In this document: piece after piece, positions 63,128 to 64,000 of the stretch
Numbering within the stretch: position 1 is the first letter of the stretch
How the letters are laid out: every line of letters starts with the position of its first letter
NCBI RefSeq assembly: GCF_003576315.1
Contig: NZ_QWFZ01000017.1
Span: forward strand, 62,001-126,000
DNA length: 64,000 nucleotides
Direction: 5' to 3'
Source of the DNA: Henriciella mobilis
GTDB lineage: Bacteria > Pseudomonadota > Alphaproteobacteria > Caulobacterales > Hyphomonadaceae
The notes under the pieces: generated by a model
What the model was told of the DNA's origin: nothing
Databases searched by the model: none
The model's input: only the letters and a program-made list of their open reading frames with translations
Program-made: the position numbers and the translations under genes

Positions 63128-63907
63128 TCACCCTTCCAGCATGATCACCGAGCCCTGGCGGCCATAGTCGGGTTCGCCCAGGTGATTGCGGCGGCGGTTG
63201 GAGAAGTACATCTCGTCCATGGCGCAGGTGTCGTGGCCGATGACGTCGACCCAGGCGATCTTGGTTTGAAGTAGCCGGTTCTTCACGAAGGTCTCGATAT
63301 TGAAGTGGAACCGGTCGCCTTGTCCGGCATGGAAGAGGTTGCCGCTCCACGGGGCCTGCTTGAGGAACTCGTCGCGAAATTCCGGGCCGACTTCGTAGCT
63401 TTCCTGGCCGATGCAGGGGCCGATGGCGGCGTGGATATCTTTACGGTGGGCGCCGATCTCTTCCATCTTGGCGATGGTCGCTTCGCAAATGCCGCCAAGC
63501 GCGCCCTTCCAGCCGGCATGGCAGGCGCCGATCACCCCGGCCTTGCGGTCGGCAAAGAGGACGGGGACGCAGTCAGCCGTGAGGATGCAGAGGGCAATGC
63601 CGGGCAGGTCCGTTACCATGCCGTCGGCCTGCGGGCGGTCCTTTCCCCAAGGCATGGTGGCAAGGATGGCGCGGTCGGAATGGATCTGGTGGCAGGAGAG
63701 GAGAAGGTCGACCTCCTTCACGCCAATCGTGTCGGCCACGCGCCGCCGGTTGCGCATCACCGCTTTGGGCTTGTCATCCGAGCCGATACCCAGATTGAGG
63801 CTTTCATAAATGCCCTCGGACGTGCCGCCCTGACGGCCGAAGAAGCCGTGGCGTATGCCTTTCATGCTGGCAAGGTGCGGGGCGAGGGTGTGCGGAATGA
63901 CGGTCAT
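63128..63907 (-). CDS. pgeF: peptidoglycan editing factor PgeF (laccase-domain, YfiH family)
   Basis: A 259-residue multicopper-oxidase-fold protein. The conserved HGFFGRQGGTSEG, CHQIHSD, ADGMVTDLPGIAL, LTADCVPVLF and CHAGWKGALGGI motifs are all present with the metal Cys/His. In E. coli YfiH prevents misincorporation of amino acids into peptidoglycan; related proteins act on purine nucleosides. It lies directly upstream of prs and downstream of another minus-strand gene that runs out of the window. Confidence 0.92.
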   Translation of the reverse strand: MTVIPHTLAPHLASMKGIRHGFFGRQGGTSEGIYESLNLGIGSDDKPKAVMRNRRRVADTIGVKEVDLLLSCHQIHSDRAILATMPWGKDRPQADGMVTDLPGIALCILTADCVPVLFADRKAGVIGACHAGWKGALGGICEATIAKMEEIGAHRKDIHAAIGPCIGQESYEVGPEFRDEFLKQAPWSGNLFHAGQGDRFHFNIETFVKNRLLQTKIAWVDVIGHDTCAMDEMYFSNRRRNHLGEPDYGRQGSVIMLEG

Positions 63908-63950
63908 GCAGAGGGCCTAGGGCCAAATACTAAAAATGCAAACGCCGCGA

Positions 63951-64000
63951 TCACTCAGCCTGGTCCGTGGACGCATCGGCTGCGGGCTCAACCTCGTCTT
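63951..64000 (-). CDS. 3' end of a minus-strand gene, product unknown
   Basis: Reading leftward from the window edge one frame gives DEVEPAADASTDQAE and then TGA at 63951-63953, an acidic tail without recognisable domain. It lies 43 bases before pgeF on the same strand. In many alphaproteobacteria a SAM-dependent methyltransferase gene precedes pgeF, but nothing in these 16 codons proves that. Confidence 0.45.
   Translation of the reverse strand, partial: DEVEPAADASTDQAE

Overview
The window is GC-rich, densely coded bacterial chromosome. Gene content and order point to an alphaproteobacterium, most likely of the Caulobacterales/Hyphomonadaceae type. The evidence is the rpmH-rnpA-yidC-engB run, argB followed by a pyrimidine 5'-nucleotidase, dapD, truA-fmt-def-rmuC, prs-rplY-pth-ychF, many TonB/OmpV/OmpA-like envelope proteins and frequent GTG starts. 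The family assignment is inference; no rRNA or tRNA gene was seen to fix it. No gene-free stretch exceeds 300 bases; the longest is 20848-21141, which holds a promoter/operator-like site.

Layout. 1-4734: end of a gamma-glutamyltransferase, then a leftward run DUF547 - VTT/TVP38 membrane protein - FAD disulfide oxidoreductase-like protein - sensor histidine kinase. 4831-7979: rpmH, rnpA, yidC, engB with a clear sigma-70 promoter. 7976-20847: accessory envelope and stress genes (Tyr/His-rich lipoprotein, TonB receptor, katG with an OxyR-like site, an AraC regulator with an NmrA/DUF4345/DUF1772 operon, lipocalin, MipA). 20975-25008: a putative three-gene unit of an ATP-grasp ligase, a large protein with a papain-like Gln-Cys-His-Asn constellation, and a small orphan. 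25088-27748: argB, a secreted tandem-DUF1036 protein, and a HAD nucleotidase. 27826-35981: small lipoproteins, a copper-efflux ATPase with a CsoR regulator and operator, a sterol desaturase and TetR pair with a perfect operator, and a cytochrome b. 36243-37073: dapD. 37150-48157: hydrolases, a CaCA antiporter, a GlxA-type regulator and small enzymes. 48164-52541: truA, a GNAT, fmt, def and rmuC. 52649-54751: an ECF-like sigma factor, VOC protein, flavodoxin and EF-hand protein. 54847-64000: ychF, a TIR-like membrane protein, pth, rplY, a BlaI repressor with an M56-M23 membrane metallopeptidase, an aldehyde dehydrogenase, prs, pgeF and the end of one more gene.

Two housekeeping gene orders familiar from alphaproteobacteria appear to have been opened up by accessory cassettes: engB//argB, nucleotidase//dapD//truA, and prs//rplY, pth//ychF. 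The most interesting cassettes are these. (1) The BlaI/M56-M23 pair, where the usual beta-lactam sensor domain is replaced by a peptidoglycan-peptidase fold that keeps its zinc ligands but appears to lack one catalytic His; a two-site operator precedes it. (2) The ATP-grasp plus papain-like cluster. (3) A TIR-like protein on a Lys/Ala-rich stalk with a membrane helix. Five convergent gene pairs end on a shared CTAG, each gene supplying a TAG stop.
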